Source: Mycoplasmopsis bovis PG45
GTDB lineage: Bacteria > Bacillota_I > Bacilli_A > Mycoplasmatales > Metamycoplasmataceae
Direction: 5' to 3'
DNA length: 64,000 bases
Assembly: GCF_000183385.1 (NCBI RefSeq)
Contig: NC_014760.1
Span: 186,001-250,000, forward strand
Within the stretch, counting starts at the first letter, position 1. The number at the start of each line of letters is the position of its first letter. The position numbers and the translations under genes were made by a program. Under the pieces are notes generated by a model that saw only the letters and a program-made list of their open reading frames with translations, did not search any database and was not told where the DNA came from. Of the stretch, positions 47,658 to 59,008 are shown piece after piece.

Positions 47658-48728
47658 TTTTTTTCCTATGCTACCGCCTTGAGCTGGTGCAGCTTCTGGT
47701 AATCCACAAAATCTCATTATTACTGATTGCAATGTTCCTAAATTTCTAAAGCCTATAATAGTTATTATTAAAGAAACTATTACACTGTGAAATCCTAAGA
47801 AATAATCAATTAATTCAATCATGTTCTCAACTGCTCAGTTGATTATGTAAAATGAAAAGAAAAATAAAACTAAAGATAAATAATTAGAGATAAAGCTATC
47901 TTTTCATGCCCTTAATTTCTTACCATTATCTGCAAGAGATAATGCCACTATAATAGGGAATATAAAGTATAAAAGTACAACCGGTACAATTCTGCCTGCA
48001 TTTCTAAGCATTGTTTTTAAAACTGAACCATAAATAAAAATGACAGTTATGAATGTAAACAATGCTCCTCTAATTGCATATCCTATTGCACCACCAGAAA
48101 GTAATATTAATGCAGGTATTTTTGTATGAACAGCTGATATCACTGATCATAAACCTGGAATTGAAGCAATGCCCCACTTAAAGTTATAGCCATTTGCATC
48201 ATTTCCAGAATGTACTATTGAGCCTTCAAAAGGTTTTTCATCAATTACTTCTTGAAAATTAGGATTGAATGTTCTATTTATAAAACCTAATCCAGTGCTT
48301 CCATGTTCATTTCCATCTATAAGTTTAAGAATATTTATTACAAATTCATTAAATAGCAAAATACCTACTTGAAAACCTAATAAAAATAAGAGACTAATTG
48401 CACTTTGTTTTACAGCACTACGTAATAATGCTGATGAACTACGAAATTCTGAAATAGAAAATTTAATAATTATAAGAAAGAACATTATTACTCAAATTGC
48501 TGTACTCACAATTAATATGTGAGCAAATGTACTTGGGGTAGTGAAATTAGTAATATCGTCATTAGGTTTAAGGCCAAACAATAAAAATTTTGTTCCGTCA
48601 AATACAATGTATCTAGCAACTAATAATGCATAAACAAAAAATGTTGCAAAAAGTAATGCTATAGCCATTATTGGCATTCAAATAACCATACCAACTGGTA
48701 TTGCCGCTAAGTAATCAAATAGCCCCAT
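47655..48728 (-). CDS. VirB6/TrbL-like polytopic membrane protein
   Basis: A 357-residue protein with about seven membrane segments and four TGA Trp codons. The start (MGLFDYLAAIPVGMVIWMP) is well placed after the 119-residue gene. Polytopic architecture, position between small pilin-like proteins and VirB4, and the Gly/Pro-rich end (GLPEAAPAQGGSIGKK) fit the inner-membrane channel component of type IV secretion. Similarity to TrbL/VirB6 is by architecture only. The stop lies immediately after an A7 run. Confidence 0.75.
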
Positions 48729-48732
48729 TAAT

Positions 48733-49092
48733 CTATACCTTTAAGTTGTAGTAAATTGGTTGAGTAAATATATTCAAAAGTGCTGCTGAAGCTGTTTCTT
48801 TTCCAGTTGTTACAACAGCATGTGGGTTTCCTTGAGTATTTCTTATAAATGCTGTTAATCCCCATGCTAAAACAATTAAAACTAAAGCAGCAGCACCCCA
48901 TAGTATTTTGTGAGTGTTTTGTTTTCTTTTCATAGGATCTTCTTCTTGTTGGTTTTTAACCATTGCTCAAATTAAAAGAGCAATAACTATAACAACAGTT
49001 ATACCTGTGAATATACCAAACACAACATTAATAATTTGATCAATACCTGATTGCAGTTTTGTTAATCCAGCTGTATTAATTCCATTTTTCAT
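48733..49092 (-). CDS. Small two-helix membrane protein, pilin-like (VirB2/TrbC type)
   Basis: A 119-residue protein with two membrane helices (VFGIFTGITVVIVIALLIWA and ILWGAAALVLIVLAWGLTAF) joined by a charged loop (QQEEDPMKRKQNTHK). This is the layout of VirB2/TrbC pilins. ATG 49092 lies just before the stop of the gene upstream. It ends 4 bp before the TrbL-like gene. M. bovis ICEs are described as carrying a pilin-like transfer protein at about this place. Confidence 0.72.
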
Positions 49093-49094
49093 AT

Positions 49095-49334
49095 TTATCT
49101 CCTTTGTTTCTTTTTATGTTTTTTAAATCATCAAATTGGATATATCAGTGCTAGCGATATATATAAAATCACTGCCCCAATTAGCAAATTAAACTTAGTT
49201 GTTGTTAGCGCTCCTTGTTGCACTAAATATTGTCAATAAGATAAACAAAGTAACAAAAACCAAATTAAAGCTACTTGTAAAACAATATATGTTACTAAGA
49301 TTGCAACTGAAGCTTTTTTGGATACTTTTCTCAT
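49095..49334 (-). CDS. Small membrane protein (79 residues, two helices)
   Basis: Begins MRKVSKKASVAILVTYIVLQ, with two membrane segments and a very basic C-terminus (WWFKKHKKKQRR). Its stop codon lies 2 bp before the next start in the operon. No family recognised; position suggests a channel accessory protein, perhaps a VirB3-like subunit. Confidence 0.7.
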
Positions 49335-49368
49335 ATTCTATTCTTTTATTTAAGCCTGTTTTATAGTG

Positions 49369-49485
49369 CTATTTGTATAACATAATTAAAAGAACTATGC
49401 AAATAGCAAGCAGGCAAAAACAAATAATTCCTGTAGTAATTAATAAATTTTTATACTTAGGATTCGGCTTTTTTATTTTTTTCAT
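49369..49485 (-). CDS. Very small single-span membrane protein (38 residues)
   Basis: Basic N-terminus MKKIKKPNPKYK, then one membrane helix (LLITTGIICFCLLAICIVLL). It lies between two transfer genes in the same direction with short gaps. Function unknown. Confidence 0.55.
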   Translation of the reverse strand: MKKIKKPNPKYKNLLITTGIICFCLLAICIVLLIMLYK

Positions 49486-49497
49486 TGTCTTATAAAA

Positions 49498-50487
49498 TTA
49501 CTTTTTAAATCCCTGTAATATGCTTTGTTTTACAGCATCCATTGATGCAGTTTTTTTAACTTCTTGTTTTGCATTTTCAATGTTTTTGGTATTAAAGGCA
49601 TCAGTTGCTTTTGCATTTTTAGCTTCTTTTTTAGCTGACTCTTTAGCAACTGTAGGCTCATTATTAAATGCTTTTGTTGCCCCTTCCTTTGACTTGCTTA
49701 TTTGATTACGAAGGTCATGTTTCAACTCTTCTTTCATCTCATTTAAGTCTTTTCTACTGAAATTCAATTCTTTTTCAGGGAAGTCATTTTCTTTTTGTAT
49801 AGCTTGTGTTCTTTGTTTTAAAAAGTCATACATTCCTAAACCACCAACAACTAAAAGCCCTGCTGTTAATGGTGCTGCTACAATAGTTACTATTACAAAT
49901 AAAGCCGAAATTCCTTTCATCATTGTAGATGGCTTGCTTATCCATTTTTCAAACCTGTCAAGCTCTTCTTCAGCCTTTGCTTTTGGCTTTGATTTTTCTC
50001 ATTTTTTATACTCTTCATCAGTTGCAGGAGTATTAGCTATATATTTATCATTTGATAAGACTTTTCCATCTTTATCATATGTTATATGTGAACCTGTTTT
50101 AAGACCTTTAACTCAGTCAGTAGTTGATTTTAGCTTGCCATTTTCAAAGTTTTTTTCTTGCCCATGTTCAAGATTATTTTTGTAATTTATTTCTCTTTTA
50201 ATTTGCCCTGTTCCTGGTTCATATTCAGTTAATGTACCATCTAATTTGTTATTCTTAGCTTGTCCAGTAATTGTTAAATTACCATCCCGTACTCAATAAA
50301 AATTTCCATTAAATTTATTTTTCTTAACTTCATAATAACCATAATTGCCTTGCAATTCGGTAAAAGCAAATTGCTTGCCATTTTTATAAGTAATAACATC
50401 ATAATTTTTGTTATTTATTTTTTTCTCTTCCATTGATACTCTTGATTCATAACCAACAGGATCAAAACCGGGATTAACTCATGCCAT
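49498..50487 (-). CDS. MORN-like repeat protein with membrane segments
   Basis: A 329-residue protein. Residues ~30-150 contain YwqK/MORN_2-like repeats (for example INYKNNLEHGQEKNFENGKL and VKGLKTGSHITYDKDGK). Two membrane segments follow around residues 190-225. The C-terminal half is a Lys/Ala-rich helical tail. The start ATG at 50487 is followed by a TGA Trp codon (MAWVNP). It lies directly after traG in the operon. MORN-type repeats in bacteria often bind membranes or partner proteins; the role in transfer is unknown. Confidence 0.72.
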
Positions 50488-50535
50488 ATTATTCTCCTTT
50501 TACATATATGCCTTTTTTATAGGCATATTAGTTTT

Positions 50536-52548
50536 TTATTCAAATTTATTTACTATATCTAAGGCTATGCTATATAAATCATTTTCTTGCTTTGTTTCTT
50601 CATTTATTTCAGTTTCTTTATCTATATTTTCACTTTGTTCTATTTCTACACTTACACTCTCTTGTGCTTCATTATGAGTTAAATTGCTTAAGTTTCATTT
50701 AACAATTTCACTAGATGTTTCATCACACTGGTGCACATAATTATCATTTATAAAATGCTTATATGCTAATTTAGTTTTAATAAGCATTGGCTTATAGCCA
50801 ATAATTGAAACAATGGCTAAGTCTTTATTCTTAGACTTTATTTCACTCACACTCATCAATGGCTTTTCTTCAATGTTCTCAGTAGTTCCTGATGTTGATC
50901 CTTTTGACCTACTATCATATGAAGTCGACTTTGAAATTTTCTTAACTTCTTTTTTGCCTAATGATTCTGATAATTCTTTAAGTGTATCTTCATCATTACT
51001 ATTTAAAAAGTAAGTAAATTGCAAGTTTGAACGAATTGTTTTATCCACTCCATCTACTTTGTCATTGTACTTTTTAAGCTGGTTGTAATCTTGGAGCACA
51101 AATTGGAAGAATATATTCCTACTTCTTGAAATAGTTACTTTATTATCTAAATTAATAATTTTTGGTAAGTTTCCTGCTTCATCAAGTAAAAACAGTCATT
51201 TTCTATCTAACTTTTCTGATAGATATATGCCATATTCATCTTTTCTCTTACCATTTTCATTAGCTTGATTAACTAATGCTTGGTAAATTTGGTCAATTAG
51301 CATACTAATTAAAAAGTGGTGAGAAGGTTTATGATCTGGGTAGTGAATAAAGATAGCTACTGGTTGTTTCTCTTTAGCAACTAAGTTTAAGTCAAAGCTC
51401 TTTGTCTGTGCAATAACTCTTTGTACAAACTCATCATTAGTAAAAATTGCTAGTGCACTAGAGACAAATGACAAAATGCTTTGGAATGTTTGAGCATTTT
51501 TAGCTTCAGATAGTAATGCTTCAACTTCAAATCAAAGCTCTTTTCAAATTAAGTCATCATCAGCTCTTAATTTAACTATTGATATTCAGTCTTGATTTGC
51601 ATCCCAAGCAGGGGCAACACATAATTTACCTACTGAAATTAAGTTAAAGTCTTGAGCTGAAACTAAATCAGGTCTTTCTATTGACACTAATAATAGAAAT
51701 TTAGTTGCTGTGTTAATAACTCTTTTAGCATTATCTGTTCAAAACTTTTCATCAGTATCTGATCAAGGTAATTGTTCTATAACATTATTAATTTCACTAA
51801 AGGCTTTATAAATGTTTTCAATATGAGCTTTTTGGTCATTACATTCTAAATGAGCTTGCTTATATACATAATGTAATGGGTTTCAGCCATTGCTATATTC
51901 AGGCTCGCTAAAGTCAATTGCAAATATTTTATAGTTCTGATCAGTAAGCTTTTTACCTACAGCTTTAATTATTTCTTTTTTAGGGTCTGTAATAACAAAT
52001 GATGATTTATATTTTGATCTTAAATGGCTGTTATATAGTATGTTTGGTAAAATTACTCTTTGTGTTTTACCACTACCAACACCACCAATTACGACACTGT
52101 TTATGTCATTTTTGCCGTTATTAATTCATCATTTTTTTAAGCTATTTGCATAGTTAATTACTCAGTTAGCATTGTTTTGATTATGCTTATAGTCAGGAGA
52201 AACTAAGAACTGCTTTTTAAAAAATGATCTATCGCCAACTAAAAGCTTATCATTTCAAAGTCAATATTTACTCTCATCTGTTTGTTCTTTTCTTTTTCTA
52301 AAGAACACAAAATATATAAATTCTCCTGATAAAATAAGAAATAACATTAAAGTAAATATTATGAAGAAGTTAGAGTTTCTTGTTACATTATGTTTAGAAA
52401 GATTAATGTAATCACTAAATGTTTTTACCTTAGAAAGATCATTATATGTTCTTAAATTAATAAAATTAATAACCAGTAGAAAACCAATAGTCGTAAAGAT
52501 AATTGAAGCTAAAACAACAATAATAATTTTTATTGCTATTTTTTTCAT
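50536..52548 (-). CDS. traG: VirD4/TraG-type coupling protein
   Basis: A 670-residue ATPase that delivers DNA to the transfer channel. Two N-terminal membrane segments (residues ~5-30 and ~60-85) precede the ATPase domain, with Walker A GGVGSGKTQRVILPN, FVITDPKKE, and Walker B WLFLLDEAGNLPKI followed by the TraG motif region SRSRNIFFQFVLQDYNQLKK. An acidic C-terminal tail may choose substrates. The frame is intact through many TGA Trp codons. It corresponds to CDS5 (TraG/VirD4) of the mycoplasma ICEs. Confidence 0.95.
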
Positions 52549-52599
52549 TAACTTGTGGCACTCCTTTCATTAATTAGCTTTCTTTTGCTCTCTAATTTT

Positions 52600-53523
52600 T
52601 TAATTAGTCTTTTTAAAATACTGTTCATCCAATTCTTTTGCCATTATTCAAGAAACAATATGATCCTGATCCATGTGACTATTTAGATAATCAAAAATTA
52701 AATTTCTTTCATCTACAATGTATCAGTCATATGGATTATTACTGTCTCCAATGTAAACTAAATCATCATCATTTGTTAAATCGTTTAATCAAGGCAATTC
52801 TTTATTTCTTTTCTTATATAAAGAATAAAGTTCTCAATCAATCCAGTCATATTCATCTTGTTCATTCAACATTTCTTTTAAGGCAAAAACTGGTTCAATA
52901 TCATGTAAATCAATTAAAAAATTTAAATAGTCAGCACCACACCCAAAGTTATTAAAGTTCTTCATAAAAACTGAATTATCAAACTGCAATACAATTTTTG
53001 TAAGCTCTAACAGTTTTTGCAATTCAGGTATTGTGAGCGCTTGTGATTCAATTACTTTGCAAGTGTTAAAAACAAATTTTGTTGCAACAATTGGATAGTC
53101 ATCAATTTTTTCTAAATTAATAAAAATGCTCTTAACTAATTCAACTAGTATGCTTATCAGTATAGAAAATACATATAAGGCAATTGGTATACCAATTAAA
53201 AACAATGTGCCTAGTAGGCTATTTTTCATAGCAATTGAAATAGGTGAAGGTTGATCCGACTTTTGAAATTGCACTCTAACAGCACTAAGTGCAAAAAGAA
53301 TTGCAAAAACAAAAAATGATATTATTGCCATTCTTAAAAATAGTATTGGTAATTGTGCATTGGCAAATGATTCACCAGGGCTAATGCCAAAAAGTAAATA
53401 AGATGGTAAGGCAAAAGTAATCATCTTATATATCTTTACAACGGAATCAAGCAATCACAGCGGAAGTCTAACAGTAATATTAAACAAACCAAACCATATG
53501 GTATAGCCTAGTCATGCAAACAT
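52600..53523 (-). CDS. ICE transmembrane protein
   Basis: A 307-residue protein with about four membrane segments in the first 170 residues (for example LPILFLRMAIISFFVFAILF) and a soluble acidic C-terminal half. The ATG at 53523 begins MFAWLGYTIWFGLF with TGA-coded Trp. It lies between a pilin-like gene and traG. No named family outside mycoplasma ICEs is recognised. Likely part of the membrane channel. Confidence 0.72.
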
Positions 53524-53590
53524 TTATATTATCCTTTCACTATAGTAATTTTTAAAGTTTTATTATGAATTAAATAAAGGGATAGCTAAC

Positions 53591-53896
53591 CTAGCTAACC
53601 TTTCATACACTTTGTAATATACCCGTTATCACTCCACTTATTGCTCAGGCAATAACAACGAAAATAATAAAACCAGCTAGTCATTTAATTTTCTTTAATT
53701 CATTTGCTCTTTGTTCATCGCTATCAGCTTTAGAAGCTTTAAATCAAGCTGTAGCCCCAACAATTAAAATTGCTATTACTAAGATACCTGCTAAAGCACC
53801 TAGTGTAATATTTATATATTTTTGAACTGTCGCTGCTAGTTCACCTAAACTAGTATTTAATGCGCCAGCGTCAATAGGCCTAGTTGCACCATTCAT
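53591..53896 (-). CDS. Small two-helix membrane protein, pilin-like
   Basis: A 101-residue protein beginning MNGATRPIDAGALNTSLGEL, with two membrane helices (ITLGALAGILVIAILIVGA and WLAGFIIFVVIAWAISGVI) separated by a charged loop (KASKADSDEQRANELKK). The layout is the same as the 119-residue protein at 48733, so the ICE has two VirB2/TrbC-like candidates. ATG 53896 has GGAGATAAATAATT upstream. The last codons include a TGA Trp. Confidence 0.72.
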
Positions 53897-53919
53897 AATT
53901 ATTTATCTCCTTAAAATAT

Positions 53920-54132
53920 TTAAATTATTGATACTAATGCACCAATAAACGATGCAATAGTAATTGCACTTAATAAGCCAGTGCTTATTGTTATGCCTAG
54001 GCATAATTTTCAACTATGCCCATATAATTCCCTAGCCCTATTTCTAGCTGCTTTATCTTTTTTAAAGCAGTTTTTAAATTCAATTAATAATAGAGTTATA
54101 CTTAGGGAAAATGCCATTATGCTAAATAGCAT
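53920..54132 (-). CDS. Small membrane protein (70 residues)
   Basis: Two hydrophobic segments around a basic loop (FKNCFKKDKAARNRAREL). The ATG at 54132 has no ribosome-binding site, whereas an in-frame ATT at 54162 is preceded by GGAGAAAA; that start would add ten hydrophobic residues. It begins the second transfer block, just after the terminator at 54195-54227. Function unknown. Confidence 0.6.
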
Positions 54133-54194
54133 AAAAATGAAAATTGGAAAAATTGCGTGAATAGTTTTTCTCCTTTTCTTTTAATAAAAGAAAC

Positions 54195-54227
54195 TAAAAA
54201 AGCCAACAATAAAATTTACTGTTGGTA
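54195..54227 (-). terminator. Terminator between the two transfer blocks
   Basis: CCAACA (54205-54210) pairs with TGTTGG (54222-54227). On the minus strand the stem is followed by CTTTTTTAG. It separates the block starting at 60022 from the block starting at about 54150. Confidence 0.75.
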
Positions 54228-54247
54228 TTTACTTATTACTTTAAGAG

Positions 54248-54370
54248 TTATTCAGGTATAAGATCTAAAATAATTTGCTTAACTAAAGGATCATTATCAT
54301 CAATTACTTCTTCTAATGAATTATCAACATTTTCATTTAAAGACTTAATCAACTCTTTTTTATTATTCAT
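54248..54370 (-). CDS. Small acidic protein (40 residues)
   Basis: Begins MNNKKELIKSLNENVDNSLE and is strongly acidic in its second half. Its ATG overlaps the stop codon region of the lipoprotein gene, which argues for coupled translation. It ends just before a terminator. Function unknown. Confidence 0.5.
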   Translation of the reverse strand: MNNKKELIKSLNENVDNSLEEVIDDNDPLVKQIILDLIPE

Positions 54371-55883
54371 CTTCATCTTCTCTAGATTCATCGCTTTTAA
54401 ATTCTCAACCAAAATTGTTTTGATAGTGTTTAATTATTTCTTTTGCTTTTTCTAAGGCTTCATTTTTGCTTAAAATTCTAGGCTTATCAACTTTATCAGC
54501 TAGCTTTATATTCTCTCAAATAAAGTCATAGTAAGGCTTTAATTCTTCTTTCTCGAATGCTTTCTCGAATGCTTTCTCGAATGCTTCCTTAGTGCCCCGG
54601 CTTAATGCAACATACATTGGCTGTATAAACAAATGATACTCATAATATGCCCATCTATAAGCGTCTCTAAAGTCAGTTTTAACTTCTTTATTTACATCAG
54701 TAGGGAATAAGTATAAATCATTAGATCTATCATCAGTAAAGCCAACTAATTGCCCTAATTTCATATAATCTAATACTGCGTCATGAAAGCTATCTAACTT
54801 TTCAATTAGTTTTAACTTCTTAAAGTTATCAGTCAGCGACTTCTCTTTATCTCACTCTTGCTTTTTAATTAAAGCTTTTTGCAATTCTAAATAAGTTGTT
54901 AGCATTTTTCACAATGGATATTGCATTGTATAACGTTTGGCTTTAAGTCAAATTATTAACATTAGAACATCAATTTCTAAATAATACTTTTTAGGATCTA
55001 ATTTTCTTCCGTATAAAAACTCATTATGTATGAATAATTCATTAGGCTTATTAGTTTTATTGTAATTATAAAAATCAGTATTATTGATCATCCTATTGTA
55101 AACTCACAATTTAGATGGCCGCTTTTTTGATTCATTCGTTCTTAATCCATCATAATTATTTTCAGGCGGTATCTCTTTATAGTACTCTTCCATTTTAAAT
55201 GAACCAGGTGCTAAGTCGGAAACTTTTTTTGTTGTTAACTCACCCCATTCATACTTTCCGGCTTTACCGTGAAATTCTTCTAATTTTGCTAATGTATAAT
55301 TTCTAACATTATCAAAGTCAACATATTCTTTATCAACACCAGTTAATGCTTTCTCTAAATTAGAATTAGCCATAATTTCAGAAACTTTATCAACTAAAGA
55401 AATATACTCATCTTTACTAATTCTCTCCGGAGAATTGCTTTTTTCTCGATAAATAAAGCCATTTTTAAAGTGTTCTAAGTTTCTAACATAATAAGAAACT
55501 TCAGCTATTGATGGAAAGCCAGTATCATCAGCATATAAATTTTTAACTTTTCTATACTCTTCCACACTAGGAATTAATTTTTTAAAGCCTTCAGCGTTAT
55601 TATTAAGCACTAAATTTGCATAAACTGCATTTTTAGTATCTAATATATCTTCTCTATTAATTGTATAAGTCTTGCCATTATATGTAAATTTGGTAGGTAC
55701 AATCTCTTGTTCATTTTCATTAAATGAATCTTTATGATCAGGATCTTTTCTAGGGGGCGTTGTATGAGATGGGCCACCCGTGATAATCTCACTAACATTA
55801 AGTCCAAAAAATTTGCAACTAACTGTAACTAAAGGCATTAGTGTTACTAAGCCTAGTCCGCCTATTATCATTCTCTTTTTCAT
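54363..55883 (-). CDS. ICE lipoprotein
   Basis: A 506-residue lipoprotein. The signal peptide MKKRMIIGGLGLVTLMPLVT ends in VSCKFF with the lipobox Cys. The mature protein is mostly helical, Lys/Glu-rich, with several TGA Trp codons, and ends in an acidic tail (DESREDEDE). Near residue 440 there are three copies of a 4-residue unit (EKAF), from a 12-bp DNA repeat at 54551-54586. It is the last large gene of the first transfer block. Surface lipoproteins of these ICEs are known to matter for conjugation, but I cannot assign which one this is. Confidence 0.85.
54551..54586 (-). repeat. Three 12-bp coding repeats
   Basis: TCTCGAATGCTT is repeated three times on the plus strand without change, in frame within the lipoprotein gene. 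Confidence 0.9.
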
Positions 55884-56109
55884 TTTCTTATCTCACTATC
55901 AAAATTAGTTAGATATATTATATCATAATATTTTATCTATGATAAAATATTGACCGTTAACTCTTATTTTTTAAAGTAAATACCATTGCTTTTACTTCTT
56001 AATTTGTTTTATTTTTACTTTAATAACCATCCTTTCATAATGTTATTTTGTAAATAAGTTCATTATGGAAAAGATGAACTTTTTAGGGAAAAATTACTCA
56101 TTTTTCTCC

Positions 56110-56769
56110 TTACATAACCAAAGCTTTTGTTTTTTCTTCTTTTGCTTCTAGTTTTTCTAGTTCTTCTTCTTTTAATTTTTTTACTAATTTAAATTCTTCT
56201 ATAAAGTCTTCTTTATCATATGCACTTAAGTAGTTTTCTAAGTCTACATCAGCAATGTAGTCTCAAAATTCGCGATCTATATATCTAATTTCGTTTGGGT
56301 TTTCATATTCATCGAATCTTATTCATTCAATATTTGGATCTCTTTCTCATAAGTAGTTTAATAGAGTGAGATTCGCACCAAGGCCTTTAGTTTTTAAGTC
56401 AATATCTAATTGTCTTCATAAGTCATCGAGTCTATGGATATCTTCTTTATTTAAAAAGTCTTCTCATAAATCATTAACTTCGTAACTATTATCGACTAAT
56501 TCTTTGCTTAATTTGTAATATCCAGCTAACTTATCTAAGTCGTTTTCATTGTAAATTGACTTATAGATATTTTTATTAATTGTTGTAGGCAAATCAGCCA
56601 TATTCTCTATAGTTTTTTTAATTAATTCTGCATAAGCTAATTTGTCTAATTCATCCTTATAACTATTAGCCATATACTCAAAATGATTTTTAATCATTTC
56701 ATTAGTAACATTTTTATGTACATATTGTGTTAAATGTGCTATATCTTTAAAATTAAAATTTTTTTTCAT
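56110..56769 (-). CDS. ICE protein, tandem paralogue 1
   Basis: A 219-residue soluble, acidic, helix-rich protein starting MKKNFNFKDIAHLTQY. It is a clear duplicate of the gene upstream (56785-57420): segments such as AYAELIKKTIENMADLPT and NKEDIHRLDDLW are shared almost unchanged, while the first 30 residues and the region after WERD differ. No known domain is recognised. It lies in the first transfer block. Both paralogues end in ALVM followed by TAAGGA, so each stop region serves as ribosome-binding site for the next gene. Confidence 0.75.
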
Positions 56770-56784
56770 TATTTGACTTTATCC

Positions 56785-57420
56785 TTACATAACCAAAGCT
56801 TTTTCTTTTTTGGCTTCTAGTTTTTCTTTTACTAATTTTTCTTCTAATTTGAACTCGTCTATAAAGTCATCTTTATCATATGAACTTGAGTAGTTTTCTA
56901 AGTCTTGACTAGAAAGTCAGTTTACAAATTCGTCATCTATATATCTAATTTCATATGGGTTTTTACGTTCATCGAATCTTATTCATTCAATATCTGCGTC
57001 TCTTTCTCATATGAAGTTTAATAGAGTGAGATTCGCACCAAGGCCTTTAGTTTTTAAGTCAATATCTAATTGTTTTCATAAGTCATCGAGTCTATGGATA
57101 TCTTCTTTATTTAGAAAGTCGTCTCATATATCAGTGACTTCGAAATCATCGACTAATTCTTTGCTTAATTTGTAATATCCGGCTAACTTATTTAAGTCGT
57201 TTTCTTGATGAATTGACTTATAGATATTTTTATTAATTCTTGTAGGCAAATCAGCCATATTCTCTATAGTTTTTTTAATTAATTCTGCATAAGTTAATTT
57301 GTCTAATTCGTCTTCGTAACTATTAGCTATAGCATTAAAGGAATTTTCTGCCAATTTAGCAATCTCTACAGATGCATATTGCATTAAATATGCTATATCT
57401 TCGAAATTAAATTTTTTCAT
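56785..57420 (-). CDS. ICE protein, tandem paralogue 2
   Basis: A 211-residue protein starting MKKFNFEDIAYLMQYASVEI, paralogous to 56110-56769 at protein and DNA level. Soluble, acidic, no known domain. The spacing to neighbours is 15 bp on both sides, so translation is probably coupled. Confidence 0.75.
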
Positions 57421-57435
57421 TATTAGTTTTTATCC

Positions 57436-57867
57436 TTACATAATTAGATCTTTTTCTTTTTTGAGAAATATTAATTTTGATGACTCATCATTTGCTAGTT
57501 TTGTCACATAATCTGCCAATTTAAGCTGATCAGCTAACCCTAAGAAAGGTCTATCATCTCAATTACTGTCACTTAACTTATCAATGAATTCTTTTAAATT
57601 CATTTTATATAATGCACTTGTATCAATACCAACTATGCCTACTTTAATAGTTACATCCTTGCCATTTTTGTCAAAAGCCTTAGTTAAATCTATTAAAAAG
57701 TGCTTACCTGTATTTTCATACTCATTTTTTCATTCAACCAAGCCATTAACAAAGTAAATTTCATCTTTATCTATTGCAACTGGAACTATGAATTTACTTA
57801 ATTTCTGGTTATTTTTTTCTCAAAACTCACTTTTTCACTTTAAAACTCTTAATGTTAATGAATCCAT
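57436..57867 (-). CDS. Hypothetical ICE protein (143 residues)
   Basis: Begins MDSLTLRVLKWKSEFWEKNN and has a mixed alpha/beta pattern in its first half (FIVPVAIDKDEIYFVNG). ATG 57867 has GGGAGAGAC upstream, a strong site. It lies inside the first transfer block with short gaps. No family recognised; it might bind DNA with the SSB two genes upstream, but nothing in the sequence shows this. Confidence 0.65.
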
Positions 57868-57890
57868 TTGTCTCTCCCATTACATTACTT

Positions 57891-58562
57891 TTAAATTTTT
57901 TTATTTAGTAAATTATTAAATGCATGAGTTGCTATATCAGATGAAATATCTAAATAAGAAACTTTAGGTAACAATTCATCTAATTTCTTTTCACTTAATC
58001 ATGCTAAGTAATAAAGCAATAAATTATTTTCAAGAAACTCTCTTGCTCTACCTTTTTTATCAAGCTGTACCATTGCATATTCATTACAATCTCTTACTAA
58101 TTGAATATAAAGATTCATTTCAGGGCTTTTAACACCTAATTCATCAATGCTTTTAGTTGCTTTATTCATTAAATATTTGTGTTCAAATATTCGATCAGCT
58201 TCCAAATATTCATTAAGACTAAAATTAACTAACTTAACATTGTCTTTATTGTTAATGTTTAATAAACTTCAGTTACAAATTAATTGATAAATTTGGGCTA
58301 ATCTATTAACTTCTGTTAATTCTTCATATAGCTCTTTTAAAATTTTTCCTAAGAGCTTAGAAAAAACTCCTGTTTCTACCATTGCTGGTACTCTTTCATT
58401 AATAGCTAATATGATGTTTACATAAATAGTTCTGTTACCAATTTTGTTATTTATTGAGCGAGCAATTTCATTAAATTTATTGATAATTTCTGATGATTTA
58501 AGCTTTCTAGGTATTGTTGCATTCAGAATGTTCTTAATACTTTCTTTTGTAAAATAATTCAT
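57891..58562 (-). CDS. Hypothetical ICE protein (223 residues)
   Basis: Soluble helical protein starting MNYFTKESIKNILNATIPRK. Two TGA Trp codons. It begins 12 bp after the SSB stop codon and is followed closely by the 143-residue gene. No domain recognised. Confidence 0.68.
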
Positions 58563-58574
58563 ACTATTGCTTTT

Positions 58575-59003
58575 TTAATCTTCTACAAAGAAAGTATAGA
58601 CATTGTCTTTGGACTGTTGATCAGGCTGTTGTATAGGTTGTTGAATAGGTTGTTGAATAGGTTGTTCAAAATGATATTTAGATGTTTTTGATAATAAAAC
58701 TCTGTTTGCTTTTATGTAGGTCTTATGGTACTTTTTGTCATCTTTAGTGTATGAATTAACTAGTAAATTCCCTGTTATTTCTACTAAATCAAGTCTTCTA
58801 ATATTATTTAAAACATAGTTAACAACTGTTGGATCTCATACTACTATTTCAATAAAATTGGGTTTGCCATTTTGTATATTATTTATAATAAATTTAATAG
58901 CTTTTTCATTGATATTATATTTAGACTTATATTCAATTACTGTGAAGCTGTCACTAATTACAAAGCCATAAATGCGTACGCGATTCAAAAAACTAGATTG
59001 CAT
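58575..59003 (-). CDS. Single-stranded DNA-binding protein (SSB-like)
   Basis: A 142-residue OB-fold protein. MQSSFLNRVRIYGFVISDS opens the fold; FIEIVVWDP, DLVEITGNLLVNSYTKDDKK and TYIKANRVLLLSK-like strands follow in SSB order. The tail has three QQPI repeats and ends in an acidic, aromatic tip (VYTFFVED), the usual partner-docking end. Its ATG lies 5 bp after the stop codon of the ArdC-like gene. On conjugative elements, SSB usually coats the incoming single strand. Confidence 0.82.
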
Positions 59004-59008
59004 TTAAA

